A stretch of 64,000 nucleotides of DNA from Chlorocebus sabaeus (Eukaryota; Chordata; Mammalia; Primates; Cercopithecidae): assembly GCF_047675955.1 (NCBI RefSeq), contig NC_132915.1, forward strand, positions 1,892,874-1,956,873, in the 5' to 3' direction. Position numbers and translations under genes: made by a program. Below are positions 48,301 through 61,700 of this stretch, in pieces; position 1 is the first letter of the stretch; every line of letters begins with the position of its first letter. The notes below the pieces were generated by a model that was given only the letters and a program-made list of their open reading frames with translations, did not search any database and had not been told where the DNA came from.

Positions 48301-51300
48301 AAATGAAATTTACAAGTACCTGTAAAGTTGAATACTGTGTTGTTGCAGATGCTGTGTTCCAACTCTGCTTTGATTTTCTGTTGGTAGGTCAGAAGCGGAC
48401 TCCTAGAAGAGGGGAGCAGCAAGGATGGAATGATAGCCGTGGGCCAGAGGGGATGCTTGAAAGAGCTGAGCGGAGACCCTACAGGGAGTACCGACCCTAT
48501 GAGACTGAGAGGCAGGCGGACTTCACAGCTGAGAAGTTTCCAGATGAAAAGTACGTGCTGCAGTCCTCGGCAGGGCGGGTGGGGAACCAGAAAGGTTTTT
48601 AGAAAATGCTACTTTCTTTTTTTTTTTTTTTTTTTTTCCTGAGACAGAGTTTCACCCTTGTCGCCTAGGCTGAAGTGCAATGGCGCAATCTCTGCTCACT
48701 GCAACGTCCGCTCCCAGGTTCAAGCAATTCTCCTGCCTCAGCCTCCTGAGTAGCTGAGATTACAGGCGCCCACCACCACACCTGGCTAATTTGGTATTTT
48801 TAGTAGAGATGGGGTTTCTCCGTATTGGTCAGGCTGGTCTTGAACTCCTAACCTCAGGTGATCCGCCCGCCTTGGCCTTCCAAAGTGCTGGGATTACAGG
48901 AGTGGGCCACCATGCCTGGTCCAGAAAATGCTACTTTCTACTGGCTACTGCTTTTTGTGGTATCAGTCCTGGGAATGTTTTACTAATTTATGTGCAATTC
49001 ATATTACCTTAGATGATGAGAAGGATCTTCCTTTTTCCTTTACGCCTTGGTTCAGGAAATGATTATACAATTAAAAATGAATTGCTTATTGGTAACTGAA
49101 GAGCACTCTTAAAAAGAAATTACACAGGAGGGTGTTGAACTGGTAAAGTTTTGTTTTGAAGTTGTAGATTAGAGATACAATTTTGGACTAGGGATATAAT
49201 TATGGTTTTTGATTTTGCATTACCGATTTCGACTGCTCAATGGATTGAAGTCAGTTCCTAGCTCCATGGTCAGGTCAGTAGGCTGCCACGGTGAAATTTG
49301 AAGAAATTTGTTGTGATGTGTAATACCAGTTTCTGGTGGGCATGGCTGCTCTCAGAAGTCCCCTAACACAGACGGAAGTCGTGGGCTGGTGTAGTGTTGC
49401 GTGGCTGCTGAGTGATGCAGCAGTGTGGTGGCCGCCGCACTCCACCTGAACACAGGGAGGGGTTGTGTCTTATGCTTGGCACTAGCAGGGTGGGTACTTG
49501 CTGTTTAAAGCCTTTGTTTAATCATTTAACCTGTTTATGTTAAACAGAAACAACTAGTGAATCACATTTCAAGGAAAATTAAACAGGCTAAGGAAGGCTA
49601 GAATAGTGAACAGTGAAATGTCAAGGGAGCCATTTTTCCAAACTCTTTCTGCTTCTTGACTGCTAATTCCATTCTATTTAGGATTCTGGCTACAAGTTTT
49701 AACCAAAACATGTGGCTTTGTAAAACTATACTACAGGGCCTATTACAAACAAAACAAAACAATAGTCCAGCAGAGAGTAACTTAGCCTGGGTGGGCTGAG
49801 CAGGTGATGACTCACGCAGAACTGTTCACCTAGAAGTTACACATTCAAGACACTGAGATGGTCTATCTGCAACCATGTTGGAGGGAGAAAACTTACAGAA
49901 AGGCTTAATTTTGCCCCTTTTTTGGTGATTACTTCAGATCTGCTGTGTAGTAAGCACAGTCTACTTGCTTCTGCAAAGCTTCCTGGAGCAGAGCTGCTTA
50001 TTTTCGGAAGCATTTGGGTATTTATTTTCCCCTCACTTTAGGGATTCTGTGGAAACAAAGAAATTATAGTTGACTTGCACAAACCCATGTTTCCCCCCTT
50101 TTTTCGTAGCAAGACTGTGTAGTCTTTAAAAAGGATAAAATAGATCTTTATATGTGACATGAAAAGATAGCTATTAAGTGAAATAATACGTATATGGAAG
50201 AGTAAGGTGGGATATGGAATTATGGAGGATTTTTTTTTATTTAAATAAATTCAGAATTACAGAAGTTTTAAGAATTATACAAAGAATTTCCATCTGCCCT
50301 TCAAGACTCCCCACACACTAACTTTTTACCACATTTGCTTTATCATCCATGCCCTACCGCACCACAAAGCCTTTTGTTGTTATTTGGGAATACGGTGTAG
50401 GAATGTCCCCTTACTCCTAAATACTTTAAACACATTTTCTAACAACATGATACAATTTTCAAACTCATTAAAATTAATACAATACTGTTATCTAATTGTC
50501 TAAATTACTAGTCTACAGACTTTACTCAGATTTCACCAATTGTCCCAGTGATGTCTTTTAACAAAAGAGAAAACATTTCTGGTTCAGGATCCACTCCAGG
50601 CAAACGCATTGTATTTAGTCATCTTTAATTAGGAACAGCTCCTTAGCCTTCCTTGGTCTTTATGAATTTGGCATTTTGAAGAGCACGGGCCAGTTATTTT
50701 ATAACATGTCTCAGATTTTGAGTTTTTCTGATGTCTCCTCATGGAACGAGATTGCGCACTTTGGGCAGGAATGCCACAGAAGGAATGTGTTCTCAGTGCG
50801 TCGCAGTACAGATACATAGGGAATTTTCACTTTCGAGGAAATTTGAATCTTGATATCAGAAAACATTTTCTTAGTTTCTTAAATAATACTCTTAATAAAT
50901 AAAACATAGAAAGCTTTATGTCTGACAAACTCACAAGCAAAAGAAGGAAAATACCATTCGAGCCAAGCATCCTGCTTTTTACCCCTGTGATTCGCTGTCT
51001 TACAACAATCCTAGCAAGTAGACATGACCCTTGTTTCACACGTGGGAAGCCTGGAGCCTGTGGAGTTAGGAATGAGGAGTTCAGTTTGGATACCAAGTTT
51101 CATTGTGAAAACATAGAAAGTTCTGGAGAAGGATGGCGACGATAGTTACACAACAATGTGAATGTACTTAATGCCACAGAACTGAGCACTTAAAAATGCT
51201 TAAAATGGCAAATGTTATGGTATGTATATTTTACCACAATTTGTTTAAAGCTTGTTAATAATGGGGGGAGGGTCAACATCTGAGGGATTTTTTTTTTTTC

Positions 51301-52725
51301 AGAACAGGAATTGATTTTAAATGACCAGTAAACTACAGAAAGGAAGAGCCAAAATTCATCTAGACAGAGGCAGACTAATCTCCTAATAGTCTGTGTTCTA
51401 AGAGTTCAGTTAAGTTCATTTGGAGCCTAAGGAAAAATTCCTACTGCATTAAAAACAGTAGTTTACTGCTGGAATATGTGCTCCACATGATATAGCAGAT
51501 CTCGGGGGTGGAGACATGCCCGCTAATCCCAGCACCGCTTATGACGTTGCTTCCTTGGGAAGAAAACATGCGCTCTGCCTAGGCAGAACAGAAGTCCATG
51601 TCAGCTGGCTGTGACAAGACTACTGTACACATTGCTGAAACTCTGGGTCTGTTTCCTCATTGAAAAATGGAGAGGGCTGAATTTAGATAATCTTTTGAGA
51701 TTATGAAGATTCTATAATTCTGTCCAATAAACATGTGTAGGTATCAAAGAAACTCAAGGTGACACCCTTTTTCACTCTCAGATAAGCAAATATCAAATTG
51801 CAATTTAGCATATTCGAGCTTGGGGAAAGTGCTCTAAGAGACACTGTCGGTGATGCGGTGGCTCACGCCTGTAATCCCAGCACTTTGGGTAGGCTGAGGC
51901 AGGGAGATCACCTGAGGTCAGGAGTTCAAGACCAGCCTGGCCAACATAGTGAAACCCTGCCTCTATTAAAAATTCAAAAATTAGTGGGGTGCGCCTGTAA
52001 TCCCAGTTACTCGGGAGGCTGAGGCAGGAGAATCGCTTGAACCCAGGAGGCAGAGGTTGCAGTGAACTGAGATCACACCACTGCACTCTAGCCTGTGTGA
52101 CATAGCGAGATTCTGTCTCAAAAAAAAAAAAAAGAATTTATAGGTTGGGCACAGTGGCTCACACCTGAAATCCCAGCACTTTGGGAGACAGAGGCAGGCA
52201 GATCACCTGTGCTCAGGAATTCGATTCCAGCCTGGCCAACATGGTGAAACCATGTCTCTACTAAAAATACAAAATTAACTGGGTGTGGTAGCACACGCCT
52301 ATAATCCCAGCTAGTCTGGAGGCTGAGGCAGGAGAATTGCTTAAACCCAGGAAGTGGAGGTTGCAGTGAGCCAAGATTGCGCCACGTCACTCCAACCTGT
52401 GTGACAGGCGAGACTCTGTCTCTAAAAAAAAAAAAAAAAAAAAAGGCCGGGCGCGGTGGCTCAAGCCTGTAATCCCAGCACTTTGGGAGGCCGAGACGGG
52501 CGGATCACAAGGTCAGGAGATCGAGACCATCCTGGCTAACACGGTGAAAACCCGTCTCTACTAAAAATACAAGAAAATTAGCCGGGCGAGGTGGCGGGCG
52601 CCTGTAGTCCCAGCTACTCAGGAGGCTGAGGCAGGAGAATGGCGTGAACCCGGGCGGGGCGGAGCTTGCAGTGAGCCGAGATCGCGCCACTGCACTCCAG
52701 CCTGGGGCACAGAGCAAGACTCCGT

Positions 52726-52756
<31 letters not shown>

Positions 52757-55700
52757 TGCCAGGCATGGTGGCACACGACCGTGATCTCAACCACTGAGGA
52801 GGCCGAGGCTGCAGTGAGCCAAGATTGCACCACTTCACTCCAGCCTGGGAGATAGAACGAGACTCTGTCTCAAAAAAAAAAAAAAAAAGAGTTTACTGTT
52901 GGCTGGGCACAGTGGCTCATACCCATAATCCTAGCACTTGGGAGGCCTAAGCAGGCGGATCTCTTGAACCCAGTAATTTTAGACCAGCCTGGGTGACATG
53001 GTGAAACCTGCATCTCTACAAAACGTACAAAAATTAGCCGAGTGTGGTGGCACACGCCTGTAGTCTCAGCTGCTTAGGGACTGACATGGGAAGATTGTTT
53101 GAGCCCTGGAGGTCAAGGCTGCAGTGAGCAGTGATTGGGCCACTGTACTCCAGCTTGGACAACAGGGTGAGATACTGTCTTTAAAAAAAAAAAAAAAGAA
53201 AAAAAATTACTGTTACTTTTCTCTTGTTTGTTTTAGAGCCGTACTTTAGATTTCTTTTTTTGAGGCAGGGTGTTGCTCCGTTTCCCAGGCTGGAGTGCAG
53301 TGGCAGGATCTCGGCTCACTGCACTCCTGGGCTCAAGTAATCCTCCCACCTCAGCCTCCTGAGTAGCTGAGATTACAGGCGTGCACCACCATGGCTGGCT
53401 AATTTTTACATTTTTTAGCAGAGATGGGGTTTTGCCGTGTTGCCCAAGGTGGTCTGGAACTCCTGGGCCCAAGTGATCCAACTGCGTTGGCCTCCCGAAG
53501 TGCTGGGATTACAGTCGTGAGCCACCACTCCCAGCCTGGTTTAGATTTTCTTTTTTTTCTTTTTCTTTTTTTTTTTTTAAGACAAGGTCTCGCTTTGTCG
53601 CCCGGGCTGGAGTGCAGTGGCGCCATCTCAGCTCACTGCAACCTCCGCCTCCCGGGTTCAAGCGATTCTCCTGCTGCAGCCCCCCAACTAGCTGGGATTA
53701 CAGGCGTCCGCCACCAAGCCTGGCTAATTTTTGTATTTTTAGTAGAGTTGGGGTCTCACCATATTGGCCAGGCTGGTCTCAAACTCCTGACCTCAAGTGA
53801 TCTGCCCGTCTTTGGCCTCCCAAAGTGCTGGGATTATAGGCGTGAGCCAACAGGCGTGAGCCACTGAGACCAGCCTGCTTTAAATATTTGCTATAGTTTA
53901 GAATCAAGAGTCAGGTTTTGCAAAGATTTCTATTTTTGGTTAGAGGAGGTGGGAGACAGAAAAGCCAACTTGGAGAATGTGTTGAGGTTGGTGTTTCTTA
54001 TAAGAGACTGGTATAACATTAATGATCAGTACTTCTGTATTTCTTTATTTTTTGAGTGAGGAAGATTGTGAGTTTTGTATTTTTTTTACCTACTATTGTG
54101 TAGGGGCTTTTTTTTTTTTTTCCCCCAGAGATGGAGTCTTGCTCTGTCGCCCAGGCTGGAGTGCAGTGGTGCGATCTCGGCTCACTGCAAGCACTGCCTC
54201 CCAGGTTCCCGCCATTCTGCCTCAGCCTCCCAAGGAGCTGGGACTACAGGCGCCCGCCACCACGCGCGGCTAATTTTTTGTATTTTTAGTAGAGACGGGA
54301 TTTCACCGTGTTGGCCAGGATGGTCTCAATCTGCTGACCTCATGATCCACCTGCCTCGGCCTCCCAAAGTGCTGGGATTACAGCCGTGAGCCACTGTGCC
54401 TGGCCTAGCGGCTTCTTAATGTAACACTTTAGCCATAAAAGTAGATTGTGACATGCCCCTAGTGCTGGTGTTCGAGCCACTAATGCCATTAGGTTTCTTG
54501 ATGCCAGGACGTCTATTAAAGAAGTAATTTCTTGTGATTTTAAATGTTTTTAAAAGCCTTACCAAATTAGAAAACATTTCTCTTATTAAACCAGTGTTAC
54601 AATGGTGAAAAAGAGCTTAGAGCTTACTGAAGGAGAGACAAGTCCTCAGAAAGAGTGATGGTGACCAGCAACGGTGCAGGGAGGAGTGGGTGAGCAATCA
54701 GGTCCTGGCTCCAGGCTCTGATGTGGCAGAGGAAGAAGAGGGAGGGGTGGCCCGGACTCTTGCTCATGTTGTGAGTTGGGGATCACAGGAGGAATAAGGG
54801 CTCCATGTTGGGCATGTGTGTGCCTGACCTGGGGATGTCCAGGTGGAGATGTCTAGGAAGTAACTGGCTTCCTGGCCTGCAATCAGATGAGAGACACAGG
54901 GCCAGTTAGCATTGGATTAGCATGGAGGCCAGGGGATGTGGTGTGAGCTGAGATCCTGCCACCGCACTCCAGCCTGGGCAACAGAGCACGGCCCTGCCTC
55001 AAAAAAAGAAATCTAAAGTAGGGTTCTCATAAAACAGACAAAAGAAAAGTGGGAGGCCAACAAGGATGAGGACAGATGGGTATCCGTGTAGAGCACCAAG
55101 ACAAATGGTTAGGCACGAGAGGCAGGCGGAGAGCTCTTCTGTTCTCTGCATCTTGAATTGGCTGCCTCTGAGAAGTGGAATTGCGTGGCTGAGGAACAGT
55201 GTGAGTTTTGTACCATGTTTGGGTATTACCTATTCTAAAAATAATTTTCTAAGGGCAGGCAGAAAAGAGAAGCCAGAAAAGTCAGGAAGATTGGTGGCCA
55301 GCAGTGTCCTATGACACTGGGGTCAAATCCCACGAAGACGAAAGTTGCTCTTGGGCTTAACAAAGAGGTCTTCAGCGGCCCTTCGCCGTTTATCTGGAGT
55401 CATGAGGTGGAAGGCAGGTTCAGGCTTTCACAGTTCCAGTACCGGCTGGCTGTGTGTTTAGGAGGGAGATTTGGGAAGGGGCATAATTTGAAGTTTAACC
55501 ATTTTTCTTATACAAAACATTCGAAATTTAACTTAAAGATTTAGTATTAGAACAGGAATGGACTTTAGAGTTTGTTTATCTAACATCCTTATTTTTTGAG
55601 TAAGGAAACTAGATCCAGAGAAAGAAATGCCTCACTCGGATTAGTACTAGGGCCTGTCTAGCACCTGCCTCTCATGGGCTGGCCCCACCACTTCGCCTAG

Positions 55701-58700
55701 TCTGTGCTTCCGTTTCCTCCTCTGTAGGCAATAATTGTATATTAAAGATTTGTCTGCGAGCATCCAGTTACTATATGTAAAGTGCTCAGAACAATGCCGG
55801 TATATAGTCTACAGCGTGTGCTCACTGAAGGTTCCCTATCAACTTATGATTCGAGCCACCATTCTTTCCAGTCTATTATAACCATGATTTTCTTTTAGAA
55901 TTTTTTTCCGGAGGAGACCTTAGACCTTTAATTTACCGTTTTTATTATATCCATTTCTTCCTAGACCAGGTGATAGGTTTGATCGAGACAGACCGCTGAG
56001 AGGACGTGGAGGCCCGAGAGGGGGCACGCGCGGCAGAGGCAGAGGTGGCCCCGGCAACAGAGTTTTTGACGCTTTTGACCAGAGAGGAAAGCGAGAATTT
56101 GAAAGATACAGTGGGAATGACAAAATGTAAGTGTCTTTGTAAATGCTATTTTCACTTTAAGATGTTGGCAGCACATGGTATGCATCTATTCTGCGTTAAT
56201 ATTTAGTTAACTTTCTAGTACTGTGCTGTTATTCCTGTGAGAAGCTGATCCTGGAATTTTCAGGAACCACTCTTCCTGATGTGGAGATTGACTGGAGACG
56301 AGCTTCTGGTTTACGGGACTTTTCTTTCTTTCCGTAGAGCAGTCAGAACTGAAGACAACATGGGTGGATGTGGAGTTCGAACCTGGGGATCAGGCAAAGA
56401 TACCAGGTACGGTGTAAGTGTGTGCCCTCTGAGAACCTGCAATTAAGTGGAAATCTCTGGATCTTTGCTTTTCTTGAAAATGATGTCTTCCGTGTTGTGC
56501 TTTATACCTGTGTGCCCCTAACTAGAGACTGATTTTAGGCTTTTGTTTAGTGAGATAACTTTTTAAAACAAGTTTGCTATGTTGCAGTTAGATTTAAACT
56601 GCTTTTAAAATTCTGTAGCCAAACATATTTGTGACAGATGACCATGTATTTGCTGATGCCTCAAACATATGGCACTGTACATTTGCACATGCCTCAAAAT
56701 ACTTTTTGTTGGCTGCACACGGTGGCTCACGCCTGTAATCCCAGTACTTTGGGAGGCCAAGGCGGGTGGATCACTTGAGGTTGGGCGTTTGAGACCAGCC
56801 TGGAGAACGTGGTGAAACCGCATTTCTACTAAAAATACAAAAACTAGCTGAGCATGGTGGTGGGCGCCTGTAGTCCCAGCTTCCCAGGAGGCTGAGGTGG
56901 AAGAGTTGCTTCTGGGAGGCGGAGGTTGCAGTGAGCCGAGATGGCACCACTGCTTTCCAGCCCCGATGACGCTCTGAGCGAGACTCAGCATCTCAAAAAA
57001 ACAAAAAAAACGTTTTTTGTTTTGTTTAATTTTATTATTCTTTAAAATAGAGATAGGATCTCACTATGTTGCCCACGCTGGTCTGGAACTCCTGGGCTCA
57101 GGCAGTCCTTCTGCCTCAGCCTCCCAAAGTGCTAGGATTACAGGCATGAGCCACCACATCTGGCCTGAAATGCTTTTTAAATTCCTGGATATTCTATATG
57201 TTTTTACCTTTCAAAGTTCATGTGGATCCTTGACACATCTTCATTTTATAAAATCATTTGTAGATTGAAGCTTAGTGATAGGTTTCACCTGAGGCTCAAG
57301 TTGGACATTTCTCTGAGGCTTCATGGTGCCTTAGATGTGTGCCAGTCCTGCTAGTTAGAGTGGGTACATGGTTCTGCTCTGTTTTATTTCACAGCTGGAG
57401 GGATGATGCCTTCCTGGTGTCTGCAGAAGAAGAGGTAGGGCACGCGGCAGGCAGCGCGGTGTGAGCAGTGCTACAGGGCAGGCTTCCCACTAGCGCCAAG
57501 GCTTGAGGGGATCCAGGCTTCCACTTTTCAGGCCTCCACTTTGAAGAATATAAGCTTTTTTTTTTTTGAGATGGGAGTCTTGCTCTGTCACCCAGGCTGG
57601 AGTGCAGTGGCGTGATCTTGGCTCACTGCAACCTCCACCGCCCAGGTTCAAGCGATTCTCCTGCCTCAGCCTCCCAGGTAGCTGGGACTACAGGTGCACA
57701 CCACCATGCCCGGCTAATTTTTGTATTTTTAGTAAAGACTGGGTTTCACAGCATTGGTCAGGCTGGTCTCAAACTCCTGACCTCAGGTCATCCGCCCGCC
57801 TCAGCCTCCCAGAGTGCTGGGATTACAGGCGTGAACCACCATGCTTGGCCAGAATATAAGCTTTTTACATGAACTTATTTTTCTTAAATTGTTGTCCTTA
57901 AAGACAAATGTATAAACTAATACCAAATGTAACAATGTTAGATTTACTACCATTGCTCATTTGTGTTCTCCTTGAAAAGAAGAGAAACTTGTTGAGTGTT
58001 TCTCTATCTGGGGTTCTGCAGGATCTTGATGACAGATCTTTTCATTTTGTTTTATTTTACTTTGATAATATATTTTAAAAAGTAATATAGGCACCACCTT
58101 CTTTCTTTTTCTTTTTCTTTTTCTTTTTTTTTGAGATGGAGTCTCGCTCTGTCGCCCAGGCTGGAGTGCAGTGGCCTGATCTCAGCTCACTGCAAGCTCC
58201 GCCTCCCGGGTTCACGCCATTCTCCTGCCTCAGCCTCCGGAGTAGTTGGGACTACAGGCGCCCGCCACCTCGCCCGGCTAGTTTTTTGTATTTTTTAGTA
58301 GACACGGGGTTTCACCGTGTTAGCCAGGATGGTCTCGATCTCCTGACCTCGTGATCCGCCCGTCTCGGCCTCCCAAAGTGCTGGGATTACAGGCTTGAGC
58401 CACCGTGCCCGGCTTTTTTTTTTTATTGAGACAGAGTCTCACTCTGTCACCCAGACTGGAGTGCAGTGTGATCTCGGCTCACTGCAACTTCCACCTCCCA
58501 GGTTCAAGCAATTCTCCTGCCTTAGCTTCCCGAATAGCTGGGATTATAGGTGCCCGCCACTACGCCTGGTTACTTTTTGTATTTTTAGTAGAGATGTAGT
58601 TTCACCATGTTGGCCAGGCTGGTCTCAAACTCCTGACCTCAGGTGATCCACCTGCCTTGGCCTTCCAAAGTGCTCAGATTATAGGCGTGAGCTACCATGC

Positions 58701-61700
58701 CTGGCTTGGGCACCTTCTTTCTTAATCATCAGATTTACCACCTTATCTAATACCACTACTTCATTTCCGTTTGCCTTTGAACTTAAAATCATTTTGGCTC
58801 TTAAGTGGTTACTTATCCTGGAGCGCCAGCTTTGGCCTTGTAATGTTAAGAGGTGACCACTTGTGCCCCTGGCAGGCTGGCATGTCTCGTTGTTAAAATG
58901 ACATGTGCCCCATGGCACTCATTTTGGATTGGTTTGTGAGTTAGAAAGTCAAAGCTCTTTTTTTTTACCCCCTCTCTCTCTAAGACAGGGTCTGACTCTG
59001 TTGCCTATGCTGGAGTATGGTGGCTCAGTCTTGGCTTACCATAACCTTGAAACCCCAGGCTCAGTTGATTCTTCCACCTCAGCTTCCCGAGTAGCTGGGA
59101 CTACAGGCGCATTTTTTTTTTTTTTTTTTTTTTTTTTGAGACAGAGTCTCACTCTGTTGCCCAGGATGGAGTGCAATGGCATGATCTCGGCTCACTGCAA
59201 CCTCTCCTTCCCAGGTTCAAGTGATTCTCCTGCCTCAGCTTCCCTAGTAGTTGGGACTACAGGTGCATGCAACCATGCCCAGCTAAATTTTTTTTTTTTG
59301 TATTTTTGGTAGAGATGGGGTTTCACCGTGTTAGCCAGGATGGTCTTAATCTCCTGACCTCATGATCCGCCTGCCTCAGCCTCCCAAAGTGCTGGGATTA
59401 CAGACATGAGCCACCACACCCGGCCTTTTTTGTATTTTTAGTAGAGATGCAGGTCTGCCATGTTTCCCAGGCTGGTGTCAAACTTCTGGGCTCAAGCAGT
59501 TCACCTGCCTTGGCTCCCAAAGAGCTAAGACTACAGGCGTAAGCCACCACACCCAGCTAGTCAAAGCTCTTAGGTGGTTAGAATTTGTAATGGGAAGCTT
59601 TTCTTAGAATAAGACTAATTTCTTAATAAATAGAGATAAATTTTATTTATTTATACATTTACTTCGTACATTTCTTAATAAATGGAGTAAGAAATTTATT
59701 TCTTAATAAATCAGCTTGAGGTCATGAAAATGATGCAGTGCGAAGGAGTTATGTGCTACTTTAGATTAGTGAGAAGAAAGTGGAGGTGAGCCTAACACAG
59801 TAAGTAATGGTTTGTGGCTGGCAAAGCCCAAGTGCTTTGCCGTGTATTAAAGGTGTAAGGGCTTTGCGGTAGTTTAGTATTCCTATTTGAAGACACTGAC
59901 AGCAATAACTGGGTTTAAGGACAAAATGCCTTCAAACTGGTATGACTGCGCCATTTCAGTAATAATGCTTTTCTTCAACAGTTTGACAGCGCTAAAATAG
60001 AATTTTTTCTATTTATCTGTGCTGAAATAGAATTTTTCCATCTGCAATAATTTAAAAAGTGTATCATATTATTGTTAAAATTGGAATAGACACCCATGAA
60101 TGCAGTTTTCAATAATGCTGCCTTTCAACTTTTATTGTGACGAGCAAGACAGTTTTATTTGTTCTCAAAGCAACATTTGATGAAAATCTGTTTGTTGTCA
60201 GAGATTTGATTGAGTGTGAGGTCTGATTAAATTTGAACTAGGTAACAAAGCCTTGAAATGTGTAACATCATTTTATGGAACATACGTGCACAAGTAGGGA
60301 TTTTCTGCACCAGCACAACTGAAGTCAAAATATAGACATGGGCCTTGGGGTTATATCTTCCTTCTGATAAATCCAACATTGGTGATTTACCTTTTTTTTT
60401 TTGAGACGGAGTCTCACTCTGTTGCCAGGCTGGAGTGCAGTGGCACGATCTCAGCTCCCTGCAATCTCCGCCTCCCAGGTTCAAACGATTTTCCTGCCTT
60501 AGCCTCCCAAGTAGCTGGGACTGCAGGCACGTGCTACCACGCCCAGCTAATTTTTGTATTTTTAGTAGAGATGGAGTTTCATCATGTTGGCCAGGATGGT
60601 CTCAATCTCCTGACCTCGTGATCTGCCCGCCTCGGCCTCCCAAAGTGCTGAGATTACAGGTGTGAGCCACCGTGCCTGGCTGATTTACTTTCAACAAAAT
60701 AGCAGAACCTGCCAAATTAATTGTGGCTAATTTTGAAACTTAATTGTCTTTCAGTTTTGATCATAGGGTTCTATAAGAGCTGTAGGCACAATATTTTATA
60801 TTCATTTATATAATAATTTAGGTCATCATCGGGGGGGACATCTGTGATTTTTCTTTTCTGTAAAATCAGCTAATTGCTGAAGTTTAAGAAATACTCAGTT
60901 TTTTTGTGGTTCATGCCTGTAATCCTAGCACTTAGGGAGGCTGAGGCAGGTGGATCACTGGAGTCCAGGAGTTCAAGACCAGCCTGAGGAACAAAGTGAA
61001 ATCCCATCTCTACAAAAAATACAAAAAATTAGCCGGACATGGTGGTGTGTGCCTGTAGTCCCAGCTACTCCAGAGGCTGAGGTGGGAAGTTCCCTTGAGC
61101 CCGGGAGGTCGAGAGCACAGTGAGCTGTGATGGTGCCACTGCACTCCTGCTACCATGCCTGGCTAATTTTTGTATTTTTAGTAGAGATGGGGTTTCACCA
61201 TGTTGGCCAGGCTGGTGTCAAACTCCTGGCCTTAAGTGACCCACCCTCCTTGGCCTCCCAACGTGCTAGGATCACAGGCGAGAGCCACCTTGCTGGCCTG
61301 GAACCTTCATTTTAAAAAATAAAAGTTAATTATTCAAGTTTTGTTTTAAAGAGTGAGTTTTTTAAAAATTGATTACAGTAGCTTGGAGTTGAGAATTTAA
61401 TAATTATTTAAATTGTAAAAGTCTTTTCTGTTATTGTAGTTCAATTTATGGTTTTTTTTTTTTTTTTTTTTTTAAACTTACTTTTAAAGCCCTCAATAGG
61501 CCAGGCACGGCGGCTCACACCTGTAACCCCAGCACTTTGGGAGGTCGAGGTGGGTGGATCACTTGAGGTCAGGAGTTCAAAACCAGCCTGGCCAACATGG
61601 CGAAACCCTATCTCTACCAAAAACACACAAAAAAATTAGCTGGGCGTGGTGGTGGACACCTCTAATCCCAGCTACTCAGGAGGCTGAGGGAGGAGAATCT

